From Streptomyces sp. CNH099 (GTDB lineage Bacteria > Actinomycetota > Actinomycetes > Streptomycetales > Streptomycetaceae), in NCBI GenBank assembly GCA_000514715.1, contig AZWL01000020.1:1-64000 (forward strand): DNA of 64,000 nucleotides. Direction: 5' to 3'. Made by a program: the position numbers and the translations under genes. The notes beneath the pieces were generated by a model. The model saw nothing but the letters and a program-made list of their open reading frames with translations, did no database searches and was not told the DNA's origin. This document shows, piece after piece, positions 8,415 to 17,519 of this stretch (the stretch's first letter is position 1; each line of letters starts with the position of its first letter).

Positions 8415-9629
8415 GTGCCTGAACCGACCGAGACACCCGAGCCGCGCGATCGCGACGCCGCCCGGCTGCAGCATCCGCACGCCGCCACCCTGCGCCGGCT
8501 GGAGAAGTCGTCCGGGGAGCTGGCCGCCGCCGCGATCGCCCGGATGGACGAGCAGCTGCCCTGGTACCGGGCCATGCCGCCGGAGCACCGGTCGTGGATC
8601 GGGCTGGTGGCGCAGGCGGGGATCGCGGCGTTCACGGAGTGGTTCCGGCACCCCGAGACACCGCAGGCGATCTCCACGGACGTGTTCGGCACGGCGCCGC
8701 GGGAGCTGACGCGGGCGATCACGCTGCGGCAGACGGTGGAGATGGTGCGTACCACGATCGAGGTCATGGAGTCCGCGATCGATGATGTCGCCGCCCCGGG
8801 CGACGAGTCGGTGCTGCGCGAGGCGCTGCTCGTCTACGCCCGCGAGATCGCCTTCGCCACCGCCCAGGTCTACGCGCAGGCCGCCGAGGCTCGCGGCGCC
8901 TGGGATGCCCGGCTGGAGTCGCTGGTGGTCAACGCGGTGCTCTCCGGCGAGGCCGACGAGGGGACGGTGTCCCGGGCGGCGGCGCTCGGCTGGAGTGCGC
9001 CGGAGCACGTGTGCGTGGTGCTGGGCACCGCGCCGGACGGGGACAGCGAGCTGACCGTGGAGGCGATCCGGCGGGCCGCACGGCATGCCAAGCTCCAGGT
9101 GCTGACGGGGGTGCTGGGCAGCCGGCTGGTGGTGATCGCCGGCGGCAGCGCGGATCCGCTGAAGGCGGCGAAGGCGCTGATCGGGCCGTTTGCGCAGGGT
9201 GCGGTGGTGGCCGGTCCCGTCGTCGGCGACCTGCTGGCCGCGCCCCGGTCGGCGCAGGCCGCGGCGGCCGGGCTCAAGGCGTGTTCCGCCTGGCAGGACG
9301 CGCCGCGGCCGGTGCTGGCGGACGACCTGCTGCCGGAGCGCGCGATCGCCGGCGATCCGGCGGCGCGCGAACAGCTGGTGGAGGAGATCTACAGTCCGCT
9401 CGCGGAGGCCGGGTCGGCGCTCCTGGAGACCCTGAGCGTGTATCTGGAGCAGGCGTCGAGCCTGGAGGGCGCCGCGCGGATGTTGTTCGTTCACCCCAAC
9501 ACCGTTCGCTACCGGCTGCGACGTGTGACCGATGTCACGGGCTGGTCACCGTCCGATGTCCGCTCAGCGTTTACTCTGCGTATCGCACTGATCCTCGGCC
9601 GGCTGACGGAGACGGAACCGCAGCCCTAG
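8415..9629 (+). CDS. fasR: FasR-like activator of fatty acid synthesis genes
   Basis: A 404-residue protein of the PucR/CdaR type with a C-terminal HTH_30 domain (about 335-395; SLEGAARMLFVHPNTVRYRLRRV). The N-terminal part is the RsbR-like helical region found in Streptomyces FasR. In S. coelicolor FasR sits directly upstream of fabD-fabH-acpP-fabF and activates that operon; the same order is seen here. The GTG start at 8415 was chosen by family length. The candidate binding site is just behind its own stop codon (9632-9652). Confidence 0.92.
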   Translation: MPEPTETPEPRDRDAARLQHPHAATLRRLEKSSGELAAAAIARMDEQLPWYRAMPPEHRSWIGLVAQAGIAAFTEWFRHPETPQAISTDVFGTAPRELTRAITLRQTVEMVRTTIEVMESAIDDVAAPGDESVLREALLVYAREIAFATAQVYAQAAEARGAWDARLESLVVNAVLSGEADEGTVSRAAALGWSAPEHVCVVLGTAPDGDSELTVEAIRRAARHAKLQVLTGVLGSRLVVIAGGSADPLKAAKALIGPFAQGAVVAGPVVGDLLAAPRSAQAAAAGLKACSAWQDAPRPVLADDLLPERAIAGDPAAREQLVEEIYSPLAEAGSALLETLSVYLEQASSLEGAARMLFVHPNTVRYRLRRVTDVTGWSPSDVRSAFTLRIALILGRLTETEPQP

Positions 9630-9631
9630 TC

Positions 9632-9652
9632 ATTTGTTCGGACTCCACAAAT
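9632..9652. promoter_or_regulatory. Candidate FasR-binding site before fabD
   Basis: ATTTGT (9632-9637) and ACAAAT (9647-9652) form an inverted repeat with a 9-bp spacer, AT-rich against its surroundings, 66 bp before fabD. Position and symmetry fit an operator for the adjacent activator; assignment to FasR is inferred. Confidence 0.5.
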
Positions 9653-9718
9653 CCCTCCGGTGTTCTTCGTCCCCGTCCCCACGGGCGGCGGACGCCCCCG
9701 ACAAGAGAAGGTTGAAGG

Positions 9719-10678
9719 GTGCTCGTACTCGTAGCTCCCGGCCAGGGCGCCCAGACGCCCGGCTTCCTCACCCCCTGGCTCGGCCTCCCCGGCGTCCGCG
9801 GTGCTCTTGAGGCATGGTCGGACGCCATCGGGGTCGACCTGGTCCACTACGGCACGGAGGCGGACGCCGACGCGATCCGCGACACCGCGGTGGCGCAGCC
9901 GCTGCTGGTCGCGTCCGCGCTGGCCTCCGCGTACACGCTCTTCGACGATCCGGCGGAGATCCCGGCCCTGGTCGGCGCCGTCGCCGGGCACAGCGTCGGC
10001 GAGTTCGCCGCCGCCGCGCTCGCCGGGGTGATCAGCGACGAGGAGGCCGTACGGCTCGTCCGGGCCCGCGGCCTGGCCATGGCCGAGGCCGCCGCGGCCG
10101 CCGAGACCGGCATGGCGGCCCTGCTCGGCGGGGACTCGGAGGACGTGCTGCCGCACCTCGAACGGCTCGGGCTCACGCCCGCCAACGTCAACGGCGCCGG
10201 CCAGATCGTCGCCGCGGGCACCGCCGCGCAGCTCGCCGCGCTGGCCGAGGACAAGCCGGAGGGCGTGCGCCGCGTCGTCGGGCTGCAGGTGGCCGGCGCC
10301 TTCCACACCGAGCACATGGCGCCCGCCGTCGCCACGCTGGCCGCCGAGGTCGCGACGGTCGAGCCCGCGGACCCGCGGCTGCCGTTCGTCTCGAACAGGG
10401 ACGGCAAGATCGTCACCACCGGCCGGGAGGTCATGGAGCGGCTGGTCGGCCAGGTCGCCAGCCCGGTGCGCTGGGACGCCTGCATGGAGACCTTCGCCGC
10501 GCACGGTGCGGCGGCCCTGGTCGAGGCCGCCCCCGGCGGCACGCTCACCGGGCTCGCCAAGCGCGCGCTGAAGGGCGTGCAGCCGGTGCCGCTGAAGACG
10601 CCCGAGGACATCGAGAAGGCACGTGCCGCCATCGCCGAGGCGACGGCCGCGGGCCCGGAGGAGAGCGAGAGCGCATGA
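9719..10678 (+). CDS. fabD: Malonyl-CoA:ACP transacylase
   Basis: A 319-residue enzyme that moves malonyl from CoA to acyl carrier protein for type II fatty acid synthesis. It shows the start motif APGQGAQ, the nucleophile Ser92 in GHSVGEF, the conserved RxxxM (RGLAMAEA) and a His in AGAFHTEHM. The GTG start at 9719 follows a GAAGG site. It is the first gene of the fabD-fabH-acpP-fabF operon and overlaps fabH by ATGA. Confidence 0.97.
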   Translation: MLVLVAPGQGAQTPGFLTPWLGLPGVRGALEAWSDAIGVDLVHYGTEADADAIRDTAVAQPLLVASALASAYTLFDDPAEIPALVGAVAGHSVGEFAAAALAGVISDEEAVRLVRARGLAMAEAAAAAETGMAALLGGDSEDVLPHLERLGLTPANVNGAGQIVAAGTAAQLAALAEDKPEGVRRVVGLQVAGAFHTEHMAPAVATLAAEVATVEPADPRLPFVSNRDGKIVTTGREVMERLVGQVASPVRWDACMETFAAHGAAALVEAAPGGTLTGLAKRALKGVQPVPLKTPEDIEKARAAIAEATAAGPEESESA

Positions 10679-11709
10679 CCGCGAAGATCCGGCCCACCAG
10701 GGGCGCTCCGCACGCCCGCATCCTAGGCGTCGGCGGCTACCGCCCGACCCGTGTCGTGTCCAACGAGGAGATCCTGCAGCACATCGACTCCTCCGACGAG
10801 TGGATCCGCAGCCGCTCCGGCATCGCCTCCCGGCACTGGGCGGGCCCGGACGAGACCGTCGCGCAGATGTCCGTCGAGGCGGCCGGCAAGGCGCTCGCGG
10901 CGGCGGGCGTGACGGCGGAGCAGATCGACGCCGTGATCATCTCGACCGTCTCGCACTTCATGCAGACGCCGTCGGTCGCCACCGAGATCGCCCATCTGCT
11001 GGGCGCCGGCAAGCCGGCCGCGTTCGACATCTCCGCCGCCTGCGCAGGCTTCGGCTACGGGCTGACGCTGGCCAAGGGCCTGATCGTGGCGGGCAGCGCA
11101 GAGCACGTGCTGGTCGTCGGCGTCGAGCGGCTCTCGGACCTCACCGACAAGTCGGACCGGACCACCGCCTTCCTCTTCGGCGACGGCGCCGGCGCGGTCG
11201 TCGTCGGCCCGGCCGACGAGCCGGGCATCGGCCCCGCGGTATGGGGCTCGGAGGGCGACAAGCACCAGACCATCAAGCAGACCCTGCCGTGGGACCGCTT
11301 CCGCGTCGGCGACCTGGGGCAGCTGCCCCTGGACGAGAACGGCGACGTGAAGTTCCCGGCGCTCACCCAGGAGGGCCAGACGGTCTTCCGCTGGGCGGTC
11401 TACGAGATGGCCAAGGTCGCCCAGGAGGCCCTGGACGCCGCCGGCGTCACGCCGGACGACCTGGACGTCTTCATTCCGCACCAGGCCAACATGCGGATCA
11501 TCGACTCGATGGTGAAGACCCTCAAGCTGCCGGAGCACGTCGCGGTCGCCCGCGACATCGAGACCACCGGCAACACCTCGGCCGCCTCCATCCCGCTGGC
11601 CATGGAGCGGATGCTGGCGACCGGGCAGGCGAAGAGCGGGGACACCGCCCTCGTCATCGGGTTCGGGGCCGGTCTGGTCTACGCCGCCACGGTCGTGACC
11701 CTCCCCTGA
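10675..11709 (+). CDS. fabH: 3-oxoacyl-ACP synthase III
   Basis: A 344-residue KASIII that condenses a short acyl-CoA with malonyl-ACP to start fatty acid chains; in Streptomyces it accepts branched starters. The catalytic triad is visible: Cys123 in SAACAGFGYG, His269 in IPHQANMRI, and Asn300 in TTGNTSAAS. ATG 10675 overlaps the fabD stop. The following 84 bp contains an imperfect GC-rich hairpin (about 11713-11739) before acpP, which could adjust the high relative output of acpP. Confidence 0.97.
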   Translation: MTAKIRPTRGAPHARILGVGGYRPTRVVSNEEILQHIDSSDEWIRSRSGIASRHWAGPDETVAQMSVEAAGKALAAAGVTAEQIDAVIISTVSHFMQTPSVATEIAHLLGAGKPAAFDISAACAGFGYGLTLAKGLIVAGSAEHVLVVGVERLSDLTDKSDRTTAFLFGDGAGAVVVGPADEPGIGPAVWGSEGDKHQTIKQTLPWDRFRVGDLGQLPLDENGDVKFPALTQEGQTVFRWAVYEMAKVAQEALDAAGVTPDDLDVFIPHQANMRIIDSMVKTLKLPEHVAVARDIETTGNTSAASIPLAMERMLATGQAKSGDTALVIGFGAGLVYAATVVTLP

Positions 11710-11793
11710 CCCGCGGGCCGGGCCGCCGGGCCCGCCCGCAGCTCACTCCCACCGAGAAGAACCCTCAAGGAACGGAAAGAAGGAGTCCCCAAG

Positions 11794-12042
11794 ATGGCCG
11801 CCACGCAGGAAGAGATCGTCGCCGGTCTCGCGGAGATCGTGAACGAGATCGCCGGCATCCCGGTCGAGGACGTCCAGCTGGACAAGTCCTTCACCGACGA
11901 CCTGGACGTCGACTCGCTGTCCATGGTCGAGGTCGTCGTCGCCGCCGAGGAGCGCTTCGACGTCAAGATCCCGGACGACGACGTCAAGCAGCTGAGGACC
12001 GTGGGCGACGCCACGGACTACATCCTCAAGCACCAGAGCTGA
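11794..12042 (+). CDS. acpP: Acyl carrier protein
   Basis: An 82-residue acidic four-helix carrier. The phosphopantetheine Ser is in DVDSLSMVE. It carries the growing acyl chain for FabD, FabH and FabF. A strong AAGAAGGAG site precedes the ATG, in keeping with high ACP output. It sits between fabH and fabF as in other Streptomyces. Confidence 0.98.
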   Translation: MAATQEEIVAGLAEIVNEIAGIPVEDVQLDKSFTDDLDVDSLSMVEVVVAAEERFDVKIPDDDVKQLRTVGDATDYILKHQS

Positions 12043-12147
12043 CCGCACGTCCCCGCTGTCGCCACCCCCTCCCCTGCGCCCGCGGGCGCGGGCGGCGGTC
12101 CGCGGTGGCGCCGTAGCAGACATCGACCTTTCGGAGTGAGCTTCGAC

Positions 12148-13410
12148 GTGAACACGACCAATCGCACCGTGGTCGTCACCGGAATCGGCGCAACCACACC
12201 GCTGGGTGGCGACAGCGCATCCACCTGGGACGGGCTGGTGGCCGGCCGTTCCGGCATCGCGGACCTGGACCAGGAGTGGGCCGCCGACCTGCCCGTGCAC
12301 TTCGCCGGCGAGGTCGCGGTGGAACCCACCGAGGTCATCCCCCGGCCGCAGGCCAGGAAGCTGGACCGGGCGGCGCAGTTCGCGCTCGTCGCCACCCGGG
12401 AGGCGTGGGCCGATGCCGGGTTCGCGGCCAGGGCCGGCGAGGACTCCGCGATCGACCCCGACCGGCTGGGCGCGGTCGTCGCCTCCGGCATCGGCGGCGT
12501 GACGACCCTGCTGGAGCAGTACGACAACCTCCGGGACAAGGGCGCCCGGCGCGTCTCGCCGCACACCGTGCCGATGCTCATGCCCAACAGCCCGGCGGCC
12601 AACGTCGGCCTGCAGATCAACGCCCGGGCCGGCGTGCACACGCCGGTCAGCGCCTGCGCCTCCGGCGGCGAGGCCATCGGGTACGCGGTGGAGATGATCC
12701 GCACCGGCCGCGCCGACGTCGTCGTGGCCGGCGGCACGGAGGCGGCGATCCACCCGCTGCCCATCGCGGCGTTCGCCAACATGATGGCGATGTCGAAGAA
12801 CAACGACGACCCGCGGGGCGCCTCCCGCCCGTACGACAAGGCCCGCGACGGCTTCGTGCTCGGCGAGGGCGCGGGCGTGCTGGTGCTGGAGTCCGCGGAG
12901 CACGCCGAGCGGCGCGGGGCGAAGGTGTACTGCGAGGCGGTGGGCCAGGGGCTGTCGGCGGACAGCCACCACATCGCGCAGCCGGAGCCGAGCGGACGCG
13001 GCATCGCGGCGGCGCTGGAGAACCTGTTCGCGCAGAACGACCTGACGCCCGCCGAGGTCGTGCACGTCAACGCGCACGCGACGTCGACCCCGCAGGGCGA
13101 CGTGGCGGAGATCAAGGCCATGCAGAAGGTGTTCGGCGACGAGCTGGGGCACGTGCTGGTCTCCGGTACGAAGTCGATGACCGGCCACCTGCTGGGCGGC
13201 GCCGGCGGGATCGAGTCGGTGGCGGCCGTGCTGACGGTCGAGCACCGCACCGCACCGCCGACGATCAACGTCGACGACCTGGACGACGAGGTCGCCCCGG
13301 AGCTGATCGCCGTGCGGGCGACGAAGCTGCCGGAGGGCCGGATCGTGGCGCTGAACAACTCGTTCGGCTTCGGCGGCCACAACGTGGTGCTGGCCTTCCG
13401 TTCGGTCTGA
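12148..13410 (+). CDS. fabF: 3-oxoacyl-ACP synthase II
   Basis: A 420-residue KASII elongating acyl-ACP with malonyl-ACP. It has Cys170 in VSACASGGEA, His in NAHATSTP, and the second His in GTKSMTGHLLGG. I start at GTG 12148 (VNTTNRTVVVTG), 11 nt after GGAG; the in-frame GTG at 12136 would overlap that ribosome site. It is the last gene of the fab operon. Confidence 0.97.
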   Translation: MNTTNRTVVVTGIGATTPLGGDSASTWDGLVAGRSGIADLDQEWAADLPVHFAGEVAVEPTEVIPRPQARKLDRAAQFALVATREAWADAGFAARAGEDSAIDPDRLGAVVASGIGGVTTLLEQYDNLRDKGARRVSPHTVPMLMPNSPAANVGLQINARAGVHTPVSACASGGEAIGYAVEMIRTGRADVVVAGGTEAAIHPLPIAAFANMMAMSKNNDDPRGASRPYDKARDGFVLGEGAGVLVLESAEHAERRGAKVYCEAVGQGLSADSHHIAQPEPSGRGIAAALENLFAQNDLTPAEVVHVNAHATSTPQGDVAEIKAMQKVFGDELGHVLVSGTKSMTGHLLGGAGGIESVAAVLTVEHRTAPPTINVDDLDDEVAPELIAVRATKLPEGRIVALNNSFGFGGHNVVLAFRSV

Positions 13411-13421
13411 CACCGCGCCGG

Positions 13422-13458
13422 CGGCCCGCCGGGGGCGCACCCGGCCCGCCGGGGGCGC
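13422..13458. repeat. Direct repeat behind fabF
   Basis: CGGCCCGCCGGGGGCGC occurs twice, 13422-13438 and 13442-13458, with a 20-bp period, in the short gap between the convergent fabF and DUF3145 genes. Each copy can fold (GCCCGCCGGGGGC), so it may serve as a terminator. Confidence 0.45.
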
Positions 13459-13464
13459 CGCCGG

Positions 13465-13959
13465 TCAGACCACCTGGTGCAGCCAGCGCACCGGGGCGCC
13501 TTCGCCGGCGTAGCGGAAAGGTTCCAGCTCGTCGTCCCACGGCTTGCCCAGCAGCTTGGCGATCTCCGCCTCCAGCTGCGTCTCGCCGCGCTGCGCGCGG
13601 GCCAGCGCCGCGCGCAGCCGGTCCTCGGGGATGAGGATGTCGCCGTGCACGCCGGTGACGGCGTGGAAGATGCCGAGTTCGGGGGTGGAGCTGTAGCGCT
13701 CGCCCTCGGCGGCGGCGTACGGCTCGGCGGTGACCTCGAAGCGCAGCAGGTGCCAGCCGCGGAGCGCGGAGGCGAGCCGGGAGGCGGTGTCGGGCTCGCC
13801 CTGCCAGGAGAACTCCGCGCGCCACGTGCCCGGGGAGGCGGGCTGGGGGATCCAGTCGAGGCTGACACGGCCGCCGAGGACGCCGGCGACCGCCCACTCG
13901 ATGTGCGGGCAGAGCGCCCGCGGGGCGGAGTGAACGAACAGAACTCCACGCGTCGTCAC
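13465..13959 (-). CDS. DUF3145 family protein
   Basis: A 164-residue protein, MTTRGVLFVHSAPRALCPHIEW onwards, recognised as the DUF3145 family of actinobacteria that regularly lies beside the fab cluster. It has no signal peptide or membrane segment and no recognised catalytic motif. It is convergent with fabF and divergent from the SGNH hydrolase gene. Function unknown; its neighbourhood hints at a link to lipid metabolism, no more. Confidence 0.88.
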   Translation of the reverse strand: MTTRGVLFVHSAPRALCPHIEWAVAGVLGGRVSLDWIPQPASPGTWRAEFSWQGEPDTASRLASALRGWHLLRFEVTAEPYAAAEGERYSSTPELGIFHAVTGVHGDILIPEDRLRAALARAQRGETQLEAEIAKLLGKPWDDELEPFRYAGEGAPVRWLHQVV

Positions 13960-14199
13960 CGGGGGCCTCCATCCGCGGGCTCGAAGCTGCCTAAGAGAAG
14001 TTGCCTAGAGTAAACACCACGGGTCGCCTTTCCGGGTAAACAGGACACTCCGTAACCCGCTGCTATCGTGCCGCGATACGGCCCGTCGAGCTCCAGCCAA
14101 GCTACCGTGCCGCCGTGCCCGGCGAGTGCCGTACGGTCGGTCCTGGGCATGCTGACCTACGTTCGGAGGAGGACCTCGGGGGCGGGAGGGAGCGCAGGG

Positions 14200-15108
14200 A
14201 TGCGCAAGGTGGCGGCGCTCGTCTGCTCGGGGGTGGTCGCCCTCTCACTGGCGCTCGCCGGCTGCACCGGCGGGGACCCGACGCAGGGGAAGGACAAGGG
14301 ATCTGCCGCACCGTCAGAAGGTGCGGAGAAGGGCGGCAAACCGTCGGAGCGGGCGCGGGCCGCGCTCCGCCCGCCGCGGTCGGTCGCGGCGCTCGGCGAC
14401 TCCATCACGCGCGGGTTCCACGTCTGCGAACCGCTCTCCGACTGTCCGGAGAAGTCGTGGTCGACGGGCACCTCGGACGACGTGGACAGCCTCGCCCGGC
14501 GGTTGCTGAAGAAGCCGTCGGGGCACACCTGGAATTTCGCCCGTTCGGGCGCGCAGGTGGCGGAGTTGCCCGTCCAGACGGGCGAGGCCGTCGCGCGCCG
14601 CCCGGACCTGGTGACCGTCCTCATCGGCGCCAACGACGCCTGCACGGACAGCACGGCGGACATGACGCCGGTGGCGGACTTCCGCACGGCGGTGGCGGAC
14701 TCGCTGGACCGGCTGGAGCGGGACCTGCCGCGGACGCGGGTGTACGTCTCCAGCGTGCCGAGCCTGATGCGGCTGTGGGAGGTGGGCCGGGACGGCGCGC
14801 TGACCCGGCAGATCTGGTCGCTGGGCGGGATCTGCCAGTCGATGCTGGCGGACCCGACGGACCTGGGCACGTCGGCCGGCGACCGGCGGGCGGCGGTGGA
14901 GGACCGGGTGGTGGAGTTCAACGGGGTGCTGCGGGAGGAGTGCGGGCGGCATCCGCTGTGCGTGTACGACGACGGGGCGGCCTTCGAGTACGACTTCACC
15001 GGCGGCCATCTGAGCCGCTGGGACTCCTTCCACCCGGACGAGGAGGGCCAGAACGTGCTGGCGGAGATCGCGTACGAGAAGCTCCGGAAGGCGGGCGGGG
15101 TGCGCTAG
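14200..15108 (+). CDS. SGNH/GDSL hydrolase lipoprotein
   Basis: A 302-residue surface lipoprotein: signal ending LALAGC with Cys22 for lipid attachment, a Lys/Ser/Gly linker, then an SGNH esterase domain. Block I is ALGDSITRG, block III VLIGANDAC, and the catalytic Asp/His pair is in DSFHPDEEG near the end. Substrate not predictable; family members act on esters of lipids or glycans. Start ATG 14200 gives a normal lipoprotein signal; a longer frame to 14068 would not. The 240-bp gap before it is divergent from DUF3145. Confidence 0.88.
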   Translation: MRKVAALVCSGVVALSLALAGCTGGDPTQGKDKGSAAPSEGAEKGGKPSERARAALRPPRSVAALGDSITRGFHVCEPLSDCPEKSWSTGTSDDVDSLARRLLKKPSGHTWNFARSGAQVAELPVQTGEAVARRPDLVTVLIGANDACTDSTADMTPVADFRTAVADSLDRLERDLPRTRVYVSSVPSLMRLWEVGRDGALTRQIWSLGGICQSMLADPTDLGTSAGDRRAAVEDRVVEFNGVLREECGRHPLCVYDDGAAFEYDFTGGHLSRWDSFHPDEEGQNVLAEIAYEKLRKAGGVR

Positions 15109-15158
15109 CCGCGCGGCGGCGGGGCGCCTGCGGCGGCCTGCGGGACCGGCGGGCCGCA

Positions 15159-15164
15159 TAAAGT
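15159..15164 (+). promoter_or_regulatory. -10 box for a leaderless mRNA
   Basis: TAAAGT lies 6 nt before the ATG at 15171 and there is no Shine-Dalgarno sequence, so transcription would begin at or next to the A of ATG. Leaderless mRNAs of this TAnnnT-N6/7-ATG form are common in actinobacteria. Confidence 0.5.
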
Positions 15165-15170
15165 CTCCCC

Positions 15171-16277
15171 ATGGCCGAGACTCCGCTGACCCCGCCCGAC
15201 CCCGCCGCCGCGCCCTCCGTCTCCGCGGAGCCGTTCGGCAAGCTCGCCGACGGCACGCCCGTCGAGCGGTGGACGCTGACCGCGGGCGGGACCCGGGTGC
15301 GGGTGCTGACGTACGGCGGGATCGTGCAGTCCGTCGAGGTGCCGGACCGGGCGGGGCGGTACGCGAACGTGACGCTGGGGCTGGCGACCCTGGACGAGTA
15401 CGTGGCGCACGGGGACCCGTACTTCGGGGCGCTGATCGGCCGGTACGCCAACCGCATCGCCGGCGCCTCGTTCTTCCTCGGCGACCGCTCGTACCCGCTG
15501 CCGGCCAACGACGGCCCCAACTGCCTGCACGGCGGCGCCCGCGGCTTCGACAAGCGGGTGTGGGCCGCGGCCGAGGCGCCGGCCGCGCCCGGTGCGGCCG
15601 CGCTGCTGCTGTCCCGTACGAGCCCGGACGGCGAGGAGGGCTTCCCCGGCGCGCTGGCGGTGCGGGCGACGTACACCGTGACCGCCGGGGGCGCGCTGCG
15701 CTTCGACTACGAGGCGACCACCGACGCGCCGACGGTGGTGAGCCTGACGAACCACACGTACGTCAACCTCGACGGCGAGGGCTCCGGCAGCGTCGAGGGC
15801 CACCATCTGCGCATCGACGCCGGCCGGTTCACCGTCAACGCCCCCACCTCCGCGCCGACCGGAGAGATCGCGGACGTGGCGGGCACCCCGTTCGACTTCC
15901 GCACGGCCCGGCCGGTGGGCGCCGAGCTGCGCTCCGGGCATCCGCAGCTGCTGATCGGCCGCGGCTACGACCAGAACCTCGTGCTCGACAAGGGCGTCAC
16001 CGCCGCCCCCGAGCCGGTCGCGGAGGTCCGCTCGCCGGCCTCGGGGCGGGTGCTGCGGGTGCTGACCACCGAGCCGGGGCTGCAGCTCTACACCGCGAAC
16101 TTCGTCTTCCCGTCGTTCACCGGGCCGTCCGGGCGGGCATACCGTCCTGGGGACGGGCTCGCCCTGGAGACGCAGCACTTCGCCGACTCCCCCAACCAGC
16201 CGCACTTCCCGTCCACCGTGCTGCGGCCGGGTGAGCATTACCGTTCGGCCACGGTCTACGAGTTCGCCGTGCGCTGA
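15171..16277 (+). CDS. Aldose 1-epimerase, cytoplasmic
   Basis: A 368-residue mutarotase interconverting alpha and beta anomers of aldoses. It shows NRIAG, LHGG-RGFDKRVW, the catalytic His in LTNHTYVNL, the Asp in RGYDQNLVL, and the catalytic Glu in LALETQHFADSPNQP. There is no signal peptide. It is a close paralogue of the exported enzyme at 23622-24866 (shared FGxLADGT, YGGIVQS, YFGALIGRY, FDKRVW). It precedes the dehydratase operon by 90 bp and probably supplies that pathway with the right anomer. Confidence 0.94.
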   Translation: MAETPLTPPDPAAAPSVSAEPFGKLADGTPVERWTLTAGGTRVRVLTYGGIVQSVEVPDRAGRYANVTLGLATLDEYVAHGDPYFGALIGRYANRIAGASFFLGDRSYPLPANDGPNCLHGGARGFDKRVWAAAEAPAAPGAAALLLSRTSPDGEEGFPGALAVRATYTVTAGGALRFDYEATTDAPTVVSLTNHTYVNLDGEGSGSVEGHHLRIDAGRFTVNAPTSAPTGEIADVAGTPFDFRTARPVGAELRSGHPQLLIGRGYDQNLVLDKGVTAAPEPVAEVRSPASGRVLRVLTTEPGLQLYTANFVFPSFTGPSGRAYRPGDGLALETQHFADSPNQPHFPSTVLRPGEHYRSATVYEFAVR

Positions 16278-16280
16278 CCG

Positions 16281-16309
16281 TTGACACCCGCCGTCCACCT
16301 CCATAGCGT
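16281..16309 (+). promoter_or_regulatory. Strong promoter of the dehydratase operon
   Basis: TTGACA (16281-16286), 17-bp spacer, TAGCGT (16304-16309): close to the ideal Streptomyces housekeeping promoter. It begins only 3 bp after the epimerase stop. The IclR-type motif at 16334-16347 lies just downstream of the expected start, a repressor position. Confidence 0.75.
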
Positions 16310-16333
16310 CTGGCCTGCATCTCGAACACGTGA

Positions 16334-16347
16334 CGAAATTTCGAACA
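16334..16347. promoter_or_regulatory. IclR-type motif, site A
   Basis: CGAAATTTCGAACA, with the perfect palindrome CGAAATTTCG inside. It lies in a direct repeat of TCGAACACG (16322-16330 and 16341-16349). It matches sites B (18599) and C (30551) at 12 of 14 positions. It sits between the promoter and the dehydratase start. Confidence 0.65.
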
Positions 16348-16367
16348 CGGTGAAGGAGCCAGCAGCC

Positions 16368-17519
16368 GTGCGCATCACGAGAATCAGCACGCACGTCGTC
16401 GGCACGCCCTGGCGGAACCTGACCTACGTCCAGGTGCACACCGACGAGGGCCTGACCGGGGTCGGCGAGACCCGGATGCTGGGCCACACCGACGCCCTGA
16501 CCGGGTATCTGCGCGAGGCGGAGGTGAACCACATCGCGGGCTCCGACCCGTTCGCGATCGAGGACCTGGTCCGCCGGATGAAGTACGGCGACTTCGGCCG
16601 GGCCGGCGAGATCGTGATGTCGGGGATCGCCTGCGTGGAGATGGCCTGCTGGGACATCAAGGGCAAGGCGCTGGGCGTGCCGGTGTGGCAGCTCCTCGGC
16701 GGCGCGGCGACCGACCGGGTCAAGGCCTACGCCAACGGCTGGTACACCACCGAGCGCACCCCGGAGGCGTACCACGAGGCCGCCCGCCGGGTGGTCGACC
16801 GCGGCTACCGGGCGCTGAAGATCGACCCGTTCGGCGCCGGCCGCTTCGAGCTGGACCACGCCGAGTCCCGCTACGCCGTCTCCCTCATCGAGGCCGTCCG
16901 GGACGCCGTCGGCGACGAGACGGAGCTGATGCTGGAGATGCACGGCCGCTTCTCGCCGGCCACCGCGGTGCGGCTGGCGCGCGAGATGGCGCCCTACCGG
17001 CCGGCCTGGCTGGAGGAGCCGGTGCCGCCGGAGAACCTCAAGGCGCTGGCGAAGGTGGCGCGGAAGGTGGACCTGCCGGTGGCGACCGGCGAGCGGATCC
17101 ACGACCGGGTCGAGTTCCGCGAGCTGTTCGAGAGCCAGGCCGCGGACATCGTCCAGCCGGACGTGGGGCACATCGGCGGCATCCTGGAGACCCGCAAGCT
17201 GGCCGCCACCGCCGAGACCCACTACGTGCTGCTCGCCCCGCACAACGTCGGCGGCCCCGTGCTGACCTCCGCCTCCCTCCAGGTCGGCTTCTCCACGCCC
17301 AACTTCAAGATCCTGGAGCACTTCAACGACTTCGCCGACGCCGAGATCAAGAAGGTCGTCAAGGGCGCACCCGAGGTCGTCGACGGCTACTTCGCCCGCT
17401 CGCAGGCGCCGGGCCTGGGCGTGGAGCTGGACACCGACGCGGCGGCGGAGTTCCCGCAGCAACGGGCGCACTTCGACCTGTGGGCGGACGGCTGGGAGAA
17501 GCGGAACCCCGATGCCTGA
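16368..17519 (+). CDS. Enolase-superfamily sugar-acid dehydratase (MR/GalD group)
   Basis: A 383-residue member of the mandelate racemase subgroup. Metal ligands are Glu190 (LMLEMHGRF), Glu216 (WLEEP) and Glu242 (ATGERIH). His192 just after the first ligand, the Asp265/His292 dyad (QPDVGHIGG; APHNVGGPV) and Lys151 (ALKIDPFG) fit the galactonate/gluconate dehydratase-like branch. The expected reaction is aldonate to 2-keto-3-deoxyaldonate and water; which aldonate cannot be told. GTG 16368 follows AAGGAG. The next gene overlaps by 8 bp, so the dehydrogenase is co-translated. With the SMP-30 lactonase it suggests a non-phosphorylative sugar oxidation path. Confidence 0.87.
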   Translation: MRITRISTHVVGTPWRNLTYVQVHTDEGLTGVGETRMLGHTDALTGYLREAEVNHIAGSDPFAIEDLVRRMKYGDFGRAGEIVMSGIACVEMACWDIKGKALGVPVWQLLGGAATDRVKAYANGWYTTERTPEAYHEAARRVVDRGYRALKIDPFGAGRFELDHAESRYAVSLIEAVRDAVGDETELMLEMHGRFSPATAVRLAREMAPYRPAWLEEPVPPENLKALAKVARKVDLPVATGERIHDRVEFRELFESQAADIVQPDVGHIGGILETRKLAATAETHYVLLAPHNVGGPVLTSASLQVGFSTPNFKILEHFNDFADAEIKKVVKGAPEVVDGYFARSQAPGLGVELDTDAAAEFPQQRAHFDLWADGWEKRNPDA

